Positions 26,939-40,607 of a stretch of DNA of 64,000 bases are shown here, one piece after another (position 1 is the first letter of the stretch; each line of letters opens with the position of its first letter). Position numbers and translations under genes: made by a program. The stretch lies in contig NZ_FNQM01000011.1 in assembly GCF_900107585.1 (NCBI RefSeq), positions 1 through 64,000 on the forward strand. The letters run 5' to 3'. Under the pieces are notes generated by a model. It was not told the DNA's origin and did no database searches. It saw nothing but the letters and a program-made list of their open reading frames with translations. Source of the stretch: Rubrimonas cliftonensis. GTDB lineage: Bacteria > Pseudomonadota > Alphaproteobacteria > Rhodobacterales > Rhodobacteraceae.

Positions 26939-27081
26939 GCGCCATCCTTACACCGCGCCTGCGCGACGGGCCACATGCCGGACGATCCGTCCGGGGGCGG
27001 TTCGGCGAAATGGCCCGGCGCACCCCGGCGCATCGCCGCGTGGCCAGCGCGCGCGGGGCGGACGTCGCTGGAGCTTCGCCG

Positions 27082-27672
27082 ATGCTATTGCTGATCGACA
27101 ACTACGACAGCTTCACCTGGAACCTCGCCCACTATCTCGGCGAGCTGGGGGCCGAGGTGGTCGTGCGCCGCAACGACGCGCTCACCGCGGCGGAGGCGAT
27201 GGCGCTTGGCCCCGAGGCGATCCTGCTCTCGCCCGGTCCCTGCGACCCCGACCGCGCCGGGATATGCCTCGACCTCATCCGCGAGAGCGCGGGGCGCGTG
27301 CCGCTGATGGGCGTCTGCCTTGGCCATCAGGCGATCGGGCAGGCCTTCGGCGGGCGCGTCGTGCGCTGCGCCGAGACGCTGCACGGCAAGCTCAGCGCCA
27401 TCCGCCACGACGGGACCGGCCTTTTCGACGGGCTGCCGCAGGATTTCCGCGTGACGCGCTACCACAGCCTAGACGTCGAGCGCGCGACCCTGCCCGACTG
27501 CCTGCGCGTCACCGCCGAGACACAGAGCGGCGTGATCATGGGCCTCGCGCATCGCGACCTGCCGATCCACGGCGTCCAGTTCCACCCCGAATCGATCGCC
27601 TCGGAGCAAGGGCGCGCGCTCCTGGCGAATTTCCTCGCGCTGGCCGGCGTGCGGCGGGCGGCGGCGGCGTGA
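27082..27672 (+). CDS. trpG: Anthranilate synthase glutamine amidotransferase subunit TrpG
   Basis: 196 residues. [13 protein letters not shown] opening, nucleophile Cys in [15 protein letters not shown], and the catalytic HPES near the end. It supplies ammonia to TrpE for anthranilate in tryptophan synthesis, and possibly to PabB for p-aminobenzoate. GGAG precedes the ATG. trpD follows, overlapping or abutting its stop; trpE is not in the window. Confidence 0.95.
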   Translation: MLLLIDNYDSFTWNLAHYLGELGAEVVVRRNDALTAAEAMALGPEAILLSPGPCDPDRAGICLDLIRESAGRVPLMGVCLGHQAIGQAFGGRVVRCAETLHGKLSAIRHDGTGLFDGLPQDFRVTRYHSLDVERATLPDCLRVTAETQSGVIMGLAHRDLPIHGVQFHPESIASEQGRALLANFLALAGVRRAAAA

Positions 27673-27674
27673 GC

Positions 27675-28697
27675 ATGGGCGAGATCAAGGACATGCGCGC
27701 GCTGATCGGCCAGGCGGCGCTGGGGCCGCTGACGCGCGAGGAGGCCGAGGCCGCTTTCGAGATCATCATGGCCGGCGAAGCGACGCCGGTGCAGATCGCC
27801 GGTTTCCTCATGGCGCTGCGGGGGCGCGGCGAGGTGGTCGACGAATACGCCGCCGCCGCCAGCGTGATGCGCGCGCGCTGCGTGAAGGTGAAGGCGCCCG
27901 CCGGCGCCATCGACATCGTCGGCACCGGGGGCGACGGCAAGGGCACGCTCAACATCTCGACCGCCGCGGCCTTCATCGCAGCCGGCGCCGGCGCGTCCGT
28001 GGCCAAGCACGGCAACAAGGCGCTCTCCAGCAAGGCCGGCGCGGCGGACGCGCTGTCGGAGATCGGCGTGAATCTCGCCGCGCCGCCCGAGGTGGTCGAG
28101 CAGGCCATCGCCGAGGCCGGCATCGGCTTCATGATGGCGCCGATGCACCACCCGGCGATGCGCCACGTCCAGCCGGTGCGGGTGGAGCTGGGCGCGCGGA
28201 CCATCTTCAACATCCTCGGGCCGCTGACGAACCCGGCGGGCGTGGAGCGCCAGCTCACCGGCGCCTTCGCGCTGTCGCTGCTGCGGCCGATGGCCGAGAC
28301 GCTGCGCGCGCTCGGCTCGATCAAGGCGTGGCTGGTGCACGGCGCTGACGGGACCGACGAGATCTCCATCTCCGGGCCGTCGCATGTCGTGTCGCTCTCG
28401 GACGGCGTGATCGAGGATTTCGAGGTGTCGCCGGAACTCGCGGGCCTGCCGGTCCACCCCTTCGAGGCGGTGCTGGGCGGCAGCCCGAAGGAGAACGGCG
28501 TCGCGCTGCGGGCGCTGCTCGACGGGGCGCCGGGCGCCTACCGCGACGCGGCGGTGCTCAACGCCGCGGCGGCGCTGATGGTCGCCGACCGCGCCGCCGA
28601 CCTCAAGGAGGGCGCGGCGCTCGCCGCCGAGGCCATCGACAGCGGCCGCGCGCGCATCGCGGCCGAGACCCTGGCGCGCGTCACGTCCGGCGCGTGA
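27675..28697 (+). CDS. trpD: Anthranilate phosphoribosyltransferase TrpD
   Basis: 340 residues. [17 protein letters not shown] (PRPP-binding glycine loop), [12 protein letters not shown], and the anthranilate-site segment [13 protein letters not shown]. It transfers phosphoribose from PRPP to anthranilate. Either the ATG at 27675 or a GTG at 27669, overlapping the trpG stop, is the start. The usual next gene trpC is missing; a convergent MFS gene ends 10 bases later. Confidence 0.95.
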   Translation: MGEIKDMRALIGQAALGPLTREEAEAAFEIIMAGEATPVQIAGFLMALRGRGEVVDEYAAAASVMRARCVKVKAPAGAIDIVGTGGDGKGTLNISTAAAFIAAGAGASVAKHGNKALSSKAGAADALSEIGVNLAAPPEVVEQAIAEAGIGFMMAPMHHPAMRHVQPVRVELGARTIFNILGPLTNPAGVERQLTGAFALSLLRPMAETLRALGSIKAWLVHGADGTDEISISGPSHVVSLSDGVIEDFEVSPELAGLPVHPFEAVLGGSPKENGVALRALLDGAPGAYRDAAVLNAAAALMVADRAADLKEGAALAAEAIDSGRARIAAETLARVTSGA

Positions 28698-28706
28698 CGA
28701 AGCGCC

Positions 28707-29879
28707 TCAGCGGCGGGGGCCGAGCGCCATCAGTACGACGAAGCCGGCGAACATCAGCCCCGACGTGACGGCGAAGGTCCACGCGCCCCACGCGTCGATC
28801 AGCAGCGCGAAGCCCAGCGGCGCCGCCGCCTGGCCCAGCCGCGCCGGCGCCATCAGCAGCCCGGTGCGCCGCCCGTAGCCCTCGGGGCCGAACAGCGCGA
28901 GCGGCAGCGTTCCCTTGGCGATGGTCATGACGCCGTTTCCCGCGCCGTGCAGGACCGTCAGCGCCGCCGCGGCGGGCGCGCCCAGCGCCGCCAGCGCAGC
29001 CGCGCCGAGCGGGTGCGCGAGGCAGGCCAGCCGCGCCGAGACGAGCGGGTTCATCCGCCGCATCAGGCCGAACTCCAGCAGCCGCGCCCCCACCTGCGCC
29101 GGCCCCACGAGCGCCGCCGCGGCGAGTGCTGCGGCGGGCGTCGCGCCGGCCTCCTCCAGCAGGCGGGGCAGATGCGCGGCCAGCCCGACGCTGACGATCC
29201 ACGTCGCGGCGAAGACGAAGGCGAGCGCGGCGGACGTCCACGCCGCGTCGGCCGCCGGCGGCGCGGCGGACGCGTCGGACGCGTCGGACGCGCGCGCCTT
29301 CGGGGCGGCGCGGGGCGGGGCGAGCAGGCGGTTGAGCGGCAGCGCAAAGACCAGATGCAGCGCCGCCCAGACCAGACAGGCCCCGCGCCAGCCGAACTCG
29401 GCCTCCATCCACGCGCTCGCCGGCCAGCAGACCGTGGAGGCGAAGCCCGCGATCAGCGCCACGCCGGTGATCGGCCCGCGCGCCTCGCGCCCGAAAGCCG
29501 CCGCGAGCGCCGCGAAGGCCGCCTCGTAGAGGCCCGTCGCCATCCCCAGTCCCATCACCAGCCATGCGGCGAAGAGCGTGGCGGGCCCCTGCGCCAGCGC
29601 CAGCCCCACCAGCCCGGCGGCGAAGATGAGGTTGGAGGCCGTCAGCGCCGGACGGCCGCCGCGCCGGTCGATCCAGCGCCCGACCGCCGGGCCCAGCGCC
29701 GCGGTGAGCAGCAGCGCGACGGAGAAGGCGGCGAAGACGGTGGGCGTGCTCACGCCGAGGTCGCGCGCCATCGGCGCGGCGAGGATCGCCGGCAGGTAGT
29801 AGCTCGCGCCCCAGGCCAGCGTCTGCGTCAGCCCCAGCCCGAGCGCGGCGCGACGGCGCGCGGCGGCGGCCGCGGTCAT
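28707..29879 (-). CDS. MFS transporter
   Basis: 390 residues with about 12 hydrophobic segments, very Ala-rich. LTQTLAWGASYYLPAIL opens TM1; the A-like motif GRWIDRRGGRPAL lies between TM2 and TM3. A central Ala/Ser/Asp-rich cytoplasmic loop (about 190-215) divides the halves. Closest in pattern to MFS members of the OFA/unknown-substrate type; the substrate cannot be deduced. Confidence 0.85.
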   Translation of the reverse strand: MTAAAAARRRAALGLGLTQTLAWGASYYLPAILAAPMARDLGVSTPTVFAAFSVALLLTAALGPAVGRWIDRRGGRPALTASNLIFAAGLVGLALAQGPATLFAAWLVMGLGMATGLYEAAFAALAAAFGREARGPITGVALIAGFASTVCWPASAWMEAEFGWRGACLVWAALHLVFALPLNRLLAPPRAAPKARASDASDASAAPPAADAAWTSAALAFVFAATWIVSVGLAAHLPRLLEEAGATPAAALAAAALVGPAQVGARLLEFGLMRRMNPLVSARLACLAHPLGAAALAALGAPAAAALTVLHGAGNGVMTIAKGTLPLALFGPEGYGRRTGLLMAPARLGQAAAPLGFALLIDAWGAWTFAVTSGLMFAGFVVLMALGPRR

Positions 29880-30072
29880 CGCGCCGCGCGCCCCGCCGCC
29901 GGCGCCGTGTCCGACGCCGCCCCTGTCGGCGCGAAACCGTGCCGGATCATCGCATTCTTCCCCCTCGGAGGCGCCAACGCGCCAGCCGGCGCGGCCGCCC
30001 GCGATTGCCGCCCGGCGCCCTGAGCCTTACAGTGGCGCGCGGGCGTGAGACAGCCCGGATGGAGGCGCAGGC

Positions 30073-32859
<2,787 letters not shown>

Positions 32860-32875
32860 GTCCGCGCCGAACGCG

Positions 32876-32903
32876 GCGGGGCGGCGCAATTCCGCCGCCC
32901 CGC
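32876..32903 (+). terminator. Hairpin after gyrA
   Basis: GCGGGGCGGCG (32876-32886), caattc loop, CGCCGCCCCGC (32893-32903): a perfect 11-bp stem followed by attctct. It may overlap the promoter of the next gene (TAGACT near 32912). Confidence 0.65.
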
Positions 32904-32946
32904 ATTCTCTGCTAGACTTGCGCTTCACAGTTTTTTGGAGCGCAGC

Positions 32947-33465
32947 ATGCCGTTCACGCTCAGACCTCTGCCTGGCGGCGCACTGGAGGTCGGGGTCGCG
33001 TTCGGCGATCTCACCTATCAGGACATCATCGACGGCTTCGACGAAGCCATCGTCTCCGGGCGCTATCGGCCGGGGATGGACACGGTGAACGTGTTCCTGC
33101 CCGACACCCGCGGCCAGTCCATGAGCTTCCACGCCATGCTCAGGCTGCAGGAGCGCGTGCGCGCGGCCGAACTGGCGGGGCGCGACATGCTGTCGTTCCG
33201 CGCCGCAGTCGTCGCGAACAATCCGCGCACGCGCGAACTCGCCACGGCCTATGCCGCGCTCTGGGGCGACCGGCGGGACGGCGACGTGGCCTTTCTCGTC
33301 ACCGACGACCTCGCCGCCGCGCTGGACTGGCTCGGCCATGCCGATCAGATGGCCGCGGTGCGCAGCGTCATCACCGCAGTCGCGCAGGATCCCGCAGGCC
33401 CGAACCTGAGCTCGCAAGACGCGCTGGCCGCCGCCGAGGCCGTCGCCCAGCCCAGGATGCCATGA
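32947..33465 (+). CDS. Hypothetical protein
   Basis: 172 residues, soluble, no signal peptide. It begins MPFTLRPLPGGALEVGVAFGDL, has an acidic middle (VNVFLPDTRGQSM) and a helical C-terminal half with FRAAVVANNPRTRELATAYAALW. The alternation of strands and helices recalls small alpha/beta sensor domains such as STAS/SpoIIAA-like proteins, but no motif proves it. GGAG lies 6 bases before the ATG. It stands alone between gyrA and the betaine-synthesis gene. Confidence 0.6.
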   Translation: MPFTLRPLPGGALEVGVAFGDLTYQDIIDGFDEAIVSGRYRPGMDTVNVFLPDTRGQSMSFHAMLRLQERVRAAELAGRDMLSFRAAVVANNPRTRELATAYAALWGDRRDGDVAFLVTDDLAAALDWLGHADQMAAVRSVITAVAQDPAGPNLSSQDALAAAEAVAQPRMP

Positions 33466-33557
33466 CGCCTCGGCCGCATTAATCGTCTGTCAAGCCTGTT
33501 ATCGAGGTTTGTGCAGGGTAAAAGCATTCGTGCAGGTCGCCCGAACAATGGGTGAAA

Positions 33558-33647
33558 GCGGGCGTGAAGCGCCCGCAGGCGCGGGACTGCGCGCGAGAAC
33601 CGCCTGCATCTCCTGCGGGACGCCTCCCGCAGCCGGCAGCGCCGGCT
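33558..33647 (+). other. Three consecutive hairpins ahead of the betaine-synthesis gene
   Basis: GCGGGCG/CGCCCGC (33558-33576), CTGCGGGA/TCCCGCAG with a cgcc loop (33613-33632) and AGCCGGC/GCCGGCT with an agc loop (33631-33647) are all perfect stems in the 244-base gap upstream of the methyltransferase. They could form a structured leader or a terminator for the preceding gene. They match no riboswitch I know. Confidence 0.4.
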
Positions 33648-33709
33648 CCTGACACCAGTCTGTCGCGCGGCGATCCCGCCGCCGCGGCGGCGCCATGCGG
33701 AGACGCCAG

Positions 33710-35392
<1,683 letters not shown>

Positions 35393-35398
35393 GGCCGG

Positions 35399-35779
35399 TC
35401 ACGCCCGCGCGGCGGCGTCGAGCTGCCGCGCCACCTCCTGCACGAGATCATCGGGCAGGATCGGCTTGTAGAGCACGACATGGGCGCCGAGCTCCTTCGC
35501 GATGGGCAGGTAGTCGGCGCTCACGAAGGCGCCGCCGCCCGACACCGCAAGGATTCGGGCGCGCGGATTGGCCATCGCCACGATGCGGATGACCTCGAGC
35601 CCGTCGACGTTCGGCATCATGAGGTCCGTCACGACCACGTCGTAGTGATCGGTGGCGCCCTTGCCGTGGACCACCCGGCCGTCGCTGGCGACGTCGACGC
35701 GGTGGCCGGCCTCCTCGAGCGCCTCGGCGAAAAGCGCGCCGATGGCCGGTTCGTCGTCGATCAGCAGAACATGCGCCAT
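35399..35779 (-). CDS. Single-domain response regulator
   Basis: 126 residues, REC only: LIDDEP, phospho-acceptor Asp52 in VVVTDLMMPNVDG, Ser in ILAVSGGG and Lys in VLYKPI. It starts 4 bases after the stop of the adjacent histidine kinase, its likely partner. It has no output domain, so it may act as a phosphate shuttle or by protein contact. Confidence 0.9.
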   Translation of the reverse strand: MAHVLLIDDEPAIGALFAEALEEAGHRVDVASDGRVVHGKGATDHYDVVVTDLMMPNVDGLEVIRIVAMANPRARILAVSGGGAFVSADYLPIAKELGAHVVLYKPILPDDLVQEVARQLDAAARA

Positions 35780-35783
35780 GGCG

Positions 35784-37535
35784 TCAGTCTCCGGAAGCGG
35801 GTGCTAGGGGCAGAAATACCTCGAAGCGGGTTCCATGCCCGTCCGCGGGGGCCGGCATGGTCTGCACCGCGATGGCGCCGGCCCATCCGCTGACGACCCC
35901 GTGCACGGCGGCGAGGCCGAGCCCGGAGCCCTCGCCAACGGCCTTGGTCGTGAAATAGGGCTCGAAGACGCGGCGGAGCGTGGCCGCGTCCATCCCCTTG
36001 CCGACATCGGCGACAGTCAGGCGGGCGTGCGGCCCGGGGTGCAGAACGCCGACCCAGGCCCTGGCGCCGCCCTCGGGCGTCGCCTCGACAAGGAGTTCCG
36101 GCCCCTTCGGCAGACCGCGGCGCGACAGGCCCTCGGCGCGGCCGCCGTCGATGTCGAGCGTGTCGATCCACACGTCGAGGCGGCCGCCGCCGGCCATCGC
36201 GTGCGACGCGTTGATGCAGAGGTTGGCGACGATCTGGTGGACCGAGGCGGGCTCTCCAAGAATGACGGCCGGCGTGTCCGGCGTCGAGAAGCGGATCGGA
36301 TAGGCCGCGCCGAGGGTCGCCCGGAGCCACTCGACGCTCTCGCCGACGCAGGCGGACAGATCGACCGGCTTGCGGTCGGGAGACCCGGCGCGGGCGAAGG
36401 CGAGGATCTGCGCGATGAGCGCCCGGCCGCGCTCGGCCGCGGACAGAACCTCGCCAAGCCGCTTGCGGGAGGGATCCTCCTCGCCCATGCGCTTGCGCGC
36501 CGACTGCGTGTAGCCCAGCACGATGGTCAGGATGTTGTTGAAGTCATGCGCGACGCCGGCGGCGAGCTGGCCGAGCGCCGACTGCTTCTGCGCCTCGTGA
36601 AACATCGTGGCGGCCTCCGCGCGTTCGGCGGCGCTGCGGGACTCCGCGCTGCGGCTTTCCTCCAGCGCAGCGGCCAGCGCGTTGACGCCGGCGCTGAGCT
36701 TGCCGAGCTCGTCGTCGGTCTCGACGGCGAGGCGGGGCGCCACGTCGCCGGCGCGGATCGCATCCAGCGCGTCCGTCAGCGAGCGCACGCTCTCGCTCAT
36801 GGCGCGCTCGACGCTCCAGAAGGCGACCGACAGCGCGACGGCGCCGCCGAGCAGCGTCACCAGCACGATGGTCTCGCGCGGCAGGCCCGTGATCGGCGAG
36901 ACCGGGGGCACGAACGCCATCGTGGCGGCCACCGCGAGACCCGGAGCCACGGCCCCCGCGCCGAGGATCAGCGCCAGCTTGCCCCCGAGGCGCACGTCGC
37001 CGGGCGGCGCCGTCACGCCGTAGGTCTCGAAGATCCACCGCAGCATGAGCCTCGCATGGTCATGCACCAGAAAATAGACGAGGAACGGCAGCAGCACGAT
37101 CCAGACCAGCGCCCGCGAAAACAGCAGCGCCAGAACGTCCGATGTCGGCGGCGCGTCGAACAGCATGATGGGCGCGACGATGAACGCCCATATCGAGAAG
37201 AGCCCGCCGGTGAAGAGAGCCCAGAAGGCCGAATCCCTGGCCAGTCGCGTGAGGCGACTGGCCGCCGCCGCCGGATCGCCGCGCCCGGCCGCGCAGAGCG
37301 CAACCGGACCGTAGATGCCGCGCGCGCCTGCGAGCGTCAGCACCACCAGAAACAGCGCCATCTCGGGCGCGCGCGCAAACATCGCCTCGGGGCGGCCCGA
37401 CACGACGGCGAAGATCGCGGTCATCACGGCGTCGAATGCGGCCATGGACAGCATGGCGGCGACATAGCCCAGCGAACTGGGCGGACGCTGTGACGGGACG
37501 GACCCGCAGGACATGGTCGGGGCTACTGTAACCAT
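35784..37535 (-). CDS. Membrane sensor histidine kinase
   Basis: 583 residues. Five to six membrane segments in the first half (about 25-245), a HAMP-like region (SLTDALDAIRAGDVAPRL), then HisKA with phospho-His in GVAHDFNNILTIVLGY and the ATPase boxes NASHAMAGGG, DVGKGMD and GEGSGLGLAAVHG. The DFNN type of H-box and the family of GlnL/NtrB-like soluble cores suggest a fast-acting kinase. The response regulator follows directly. The signal is unknown; the integral membrane sensor has no large periplasmic domain. Confidence 0.88.
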   Translation of the reverse strand: MVTVAPTMSCGSVPSQRPPSSLGYVAAMLSMAAFDAVMTAIFAVVSGRPEAMFARAPEMALFLVVLTLAGARGIYGPVALCAAGRGDPAAAASRLTRLARDSAFWALFTGGLFSIWAFIVAPIMLFDAPPTSDVLALLFSRALVWIVLLPFLVYFLVHDHARLMLRWIFETYGVTAPPGDVRLGGKLALILGAGAVAPGLAVAATMAFVPPVSPITGLPRETIVLVTLLGGAVALSVAFWSVERAMSESVRSLTDALDAIRAGDVAPRLAVETDDELGKLSAGVNALAAALEESRSAESRSAAERAEAATMFHEAQKQSALGQLAAGVAHDFNNILTIVLGYTQSARKRMGEEDPSRKRLGEVLSAAERGRALIAQILAFARAGSPDRKPVDLSACVGESVEWLRATLGAAYPIRFSTPDTPAVILGEPASVHQIVANLCINASHAMAGGGRLDVWIDTLDIDGGRAEGLSRRGLPKGPELLVEATPEGGARAWVGVLHPGPHARLTVADVGKGMDAATLRRVFEPYFTTKAVGEGSGLGLAAVHGVVSGWAGAIAVQTMPAPADGHGTRFEVFLPLAPASGD

Positions 37536-37626
37536 GGGGGCGACGTTGCGCCCCGCCCGTTAGCGCCGCCCTAACAGGGCGGGCCTGCGCGCGCCCGCCC
37601 GCGATTTTCCCGCGCTGCCCCCATGG

Positions 37627-37947
37627 TCATCCGCCGCCGGCGGCCCGCGCGACATAGGCGGCGATGGCGGCGATCTGGTCCTCGCTCAGCGTCTCCTGGA
37701 ACGCCGGCATCACCCCCACGCCGCCGCGCACCGCCCGGGCCACCCGGGCGGCGTCCGGCCTGAGTTCATCGAGACTGGGCCCGATCTCGCCCTCCGCCCC
37801 CGCATCGGCGAGGCTGTGGCAGATGGCGCAGGCCGGCTCCGTCCCCTCCACGAACAGGCGGCGGCCCTCGGCGAGGTCGTCGGCCATGGCGACGCCTGCG
37901 GCCACCGCAAGCCCCGCCGCCATCGCCGCAACGGGCCGCGGCATCAC
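37627..37947 (-). CDS. sorB: Monohaem cytochrome c subunit of sulfite dehydrogenase (SorB)
   Basis: 106 residues with a signal peptide (to about AMA). One haem site CAICH and an axial-ligand Met in GVMPAFQETLSEDQ. Size and neighbourhood match SorB, the electron acceptor of SorA in the periplasm. It overlaps the end of sorA by 4 bases. Confidence 0.82.
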   Translation of the reverse strand: MMPRPVAAMAAGLAVAAGVAMADDLAEGRRLFVEGTEPACAICHSLADAGAEGEIGPSLDELRPDAARVARAVRGGVGVMPAFQETLSEDQIAAIAAYVARAAGGG

Positions 37948-39140
37948 GCGACCGTCAGTTCGACGGCGTGCGCGCGCCAGCCGTTATGGCCGTAGCCCCG
38001 CTCGTTGGGCGGGAAGTCCTCCGGCTGGACGGAGCCGCCCTCGGCGGTCGCCCTGCTCGCCACGGCGTAGACGCCCGGCGCCAGATCGGCCTCCATCACG
38101 AAGCTGCGCCACGCGAAGCGCCCGAGGTCGGGTCCGTAGAAGCGGGCCTGCTCCCAGCTTTGCCCCCCGTCGAGCGAGACCGCCACGCCCGATGCGCGCT
38201 CCGGCCCCGCGAAGGCGACGCCATGGATCTGCACCCGGCCCGAACCGGGGTCGGTCAGCGGATGCGTGACCCACGATTTCACCGTCATGTCCCACATCGA
38301 CGGCTGGGAGGCGGCGCCGCCCTCGCCCACCGGACGCACGCGATAGCCCGAGGTCTGGATCTTGGCGCCGCTCTCCTGCGTTCCGAAGGCCAGCCGCTTG
38401 ACGTACTTGACGTTGTTCACGCCGTAATAGCCTGGGATCACCACGCGCGCCGGGCCGCCATGGGTCAGCGGAAGCGGCGCGCCGTTCATCTCGAAAGCGA
38501 TCATCGCATGCGCGTGCGCGGCGATCGGCACGGAACGCTCCACCATGATCGAGGCGGGGTCCACGCCGTCGGGCAGGGTCTCGCCGCCGGTGGACGTCAT
38601 CAGGGTGGCGCCTTCGGCCGGGCCGCCCATCGCCTCGACGATCGCGGCGACCGGCACGCCCGTCCAGATCACGCAGCCCGCCGCGCCCGTGAGCCACTGC
38701 GACCCGCTGGCGCCGTGCGTGAAGAAGCCGCGGCCGTTGCCGGAGCACTGCAGCACAGACGCCTCGGACGTCACGCCGAGCCGCTTGAGCTGGCCCAGCG
38801 TCATCGTCCCCGGCCGCGCCACGCCCTCGATCGCGATCTCCCACGCGTCGGGGTCGGCGGTGATCGAAGCGTCCGGCGACGGCAGGTTGTTGCGGATGAA
38901 AAGCCGGTCCGACGCCGTCAGTCCGCCGGATCCGACCGCGCCCCGCTTCGTCTCCATGGTGTTCCTGGAGTGGATGATGAGCGCGTCGGCGTCCTTCCAT
39001 GCGGCATAGTCGGGCAGGCCGCCCTCCTGCGCCGCGGCCGGCGCATGGGCGCCGTCGAACGCCACGCCGCCGGCGCCGAGCGCCGTCGCGCCTCCGGCGC
39101 CCACAAGAAATCCACGTCGGCTGAACCGAGGTTCCATCAT
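37944..39140 (-). CDS. sorA: Sulfite dehydrogenase molybdenum subunit (SorA)
   Basis: 398 residues. Tat signal SRRGFLVGAGG near the N-terminus. The sulfite-oxidase fold carries the molybdenum-ligating Cys in VLQCSGNGRGFF, then THGGPARVVIPGYYGVNNVKYV; a dimerisation domain follows to the end (SLDGGQSWEQA). With the cytochrome encoded by the next gene it would oxidise sulfite to sulfate in the periplasm and reduce cytochrome c. SoxC is the alternative, but the single-haem partner and absence of other sox genes favour SorAB. The ATG at 39140 follows GGAGG by 7 bases. Confidence 0.85.
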   Translation of the reverse strand: MMEPRFSRRGFLVGAGGATALGAGGVAFDGAHAPAAAQEGGLPDYAAWKDADALIIHSRNTMETKRGAVGSGGLTASDRLFIRNNLPSPDASITADPDAWEIAIEGVARPGTMTLGQLKRLGVTSEASVLQCSGNGRGFFTHGASGSQWLTGAAGCVIWTGVPVAAIVEAMGGPAEGATLMTSTGGETLPDGVDPASIMVERSVPIAAHAHAMIAFEMNGAPLPLTHGGPARVVIPGYYGVNNVKYVKRLAFGTQESGAKIQTSGYRVRPVGEGGAASQPSMWDMTVKSWVTHPLTDPGSGRVQIHGVAFAGPERASGVAVSLDGGQSWEQARFYGPDLGRFAWRSFVMEADLAPGVYAVASRATAEGGSVQPEDFPPNERGYGHNGWRAHAVELTVA

Positions 39141-39223
39141 CGCGTATCCTCCCATCGCGTCGCGCCGATTAGCTCGGCGTCGAGAGAGAGAATATGTCGC
39201 AGGCCGGCGATGACAAAGGAAAA

Positions 39224-40516
39224 TCAGTCCGCGAAAGGGTCCGTCACGAGAATGGTGTCGTCGCGCTCGGGGCTGGTGGAGAGCAGAGCCACCGGCGCGC
39301 CGATCAGCTCCTCGACGCGCTTGACGTACTTGATCGCCTCGGCGGGCAGGTCGAGCCAGCGCCGCGCCTCGAAGGTGCTCTCCGACCAGCCGGGCAACGT
39401 CTCGTAGATCGGCTCGACGCGGGCCTGCAGGTCGGCGGCGGTGGGCAGGTAGTCGAGTTCGCGCCCGTCCAGCCGGTAGCCGGTGCAGATCTTCAGCTCC
39501 TCAAGTCCGTCGAGCACGTCGAGCTTGGTGAGCGCGACGCCCTTCACGCCCGAGACGGCGCAGGTCTGGCGCACGAGCGCCGCGTCGAACCAGCCGCAGC
39601 GGCGCTTGCGCCCCGTCACCGTGCCGAACTCGCGGCCCCGCTCGCCGAGGCGCTGGCCGATCGCGTCGTGCAGCTCGGTCGGGAACGGCCCCTCGCCGAC
39701 GCGGGTGGTGTAGGCCTTGACGATGCCGAGCACGAAGTTGATCGCGTCCGGCCCGATGCCGGACCCCGCCGCCGCCGCGCCGGCCAGCGTGTTGGAGGAG
39801 GTCACGAACGGATAGGTGCCGAAATCCACGTCGAGCAGCGCGCCCTGCGCGCCCTCGAACAGGATGCGCCTGCCCGCGCGGCGCTTCTCCGCCAGCACCC
39901 GCCAGACCGGCGCGGCGTAGGGCAGGATGTGCTCGCGCACCTCCTTCAGCGCCGCGGTGAGCGCCGCGCGGTCCACCGGGTCGAGACCGAGCCCCCGGCG
40001 CAGCGCGTCGTGATGCACGAGCAGGCGGTCGAGCCTGAGCTCGAGCGTCGCGTCGTCGGCGAGGTCCGCCACGCGCACGGTGCGCCGCCCAACCTTGTCC
40101 TCATAGGCCGGGCCGATGCCGCGCCCCGTGGTGCCGATGCGCGCCACGGTGTTCGCCGTCTCCCGCGCGCGGTCGAGTTCGCCATGGACGGGCAGGATCA
40201 GCGGGGCGTTCTCGGCGATCATCAGCGTCTCGGGCGAGATCTCGACGCCCTGCCCGCGCAGCTTGTCGATCTCCGCCACCAGCGCCCAGGGGTCGAGCAC
40301 CACGCCGTTGCCGATCACCGACAGCTTGCCGGGCCGGACGATGCCCGACGGCAGCAGCGACAGCTTGTAGGTCACGCCGCCGATGACCAGCGTGTGCCCG
40401 GCGTTGTGGCCGCCCTGGAAGCGGACGATGACATCGGCGCGCTCGCTGAGCCAGTCGACCAGCTTGCCCTTACCCTCGTCGCCCCACTGGGCGCCGATCA
40501 CCGCGACGTTGGCCAT
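39224..40516 (-). CDS. purA: Adenylosuccinate synthetase
   Basis: 430 residues. [16 protein letters not shown] and GGHNAGHTL are the GTP- and IMP-site motifs; [17 protein letters not shown] follows. It converts IMP, aspartate and GTP to adenylosuccinate in AMP synthesis. Third of a serC-serA-purA row on this strand, separated from serA by a hairpin. Confidence 0.98.
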   Translation of the reverse strand: MANVAVIGAQWGDEGKGKLVDWLSERADVIVRFQGGHNAGHTLVIGGVTYKLSLLPSGIVRPGKLSVIGNGVVLDPWALVAEIDKLRGQGVEISPETLMIAENAPLILPVHGELDRARETANTVARIGTTGRGIGPAYEDKVGRRTVRVADLADDATLELRLDRLLVHHDALRRGLGLDPVDRAALTAALKEVREHILPYAAPVWRVLAEKRRAGRRILFEGAQGALLDVDFGTYPFVTSSNTLAGAAAAGSGIGPDAINFVLGIVKAYTTRVGEGPFPTELHDAIGQRLGERGREFGTVTGRKRRCGWFDAALVRQTCAVSGVKGVALTKLDVLDGLEELKICTGYRLDGRELDYLPTAADLQARVEPIYETLPGWSESTFEARRWLDLPAEAIKYVKRVEELIGAPVALLSTSPERDDTILVTDPFAD

Positions 40517-40550
40517 GCGTTTCCCCTCGATATGCGTGAGGACGCTACCA

Positions 40551-40585
40551 GCGCCGGGCCCGCGCCGGAAGTGCGCGCCCGGCGC
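40551..40585 (-). terminator. Hairpin between serA and purA
   Basis: GCGCCGGGC (40551-40559) pairs perfectly with GCCCGGCGC (40577-40585) across a 17-base GC-rich loop that can pair further. There is no T-run, so termination would be weak or Rho-assisted. Confidence 0.4.
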
Positions 40586-40607
40586 GGTCTTCGCCTGCGG
40601 CGCCTGT

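Noticed and set aside
33466-33709. SAM, SAH or glycine riboswitch before the betaine-synthesis gene
   Set aside because: Hairpins are present but none of the conserved cores of those riboswitches could be matched by eye.
37944-39140. SoxC of the thiosulfate-oxidising Sox system
   Set aside because: The partner is a small monohaem cytochrome and no soxXYZAB genes are here; the SoxYZ-like gene at 21375 is of the quinoprotein-associated fusion type.
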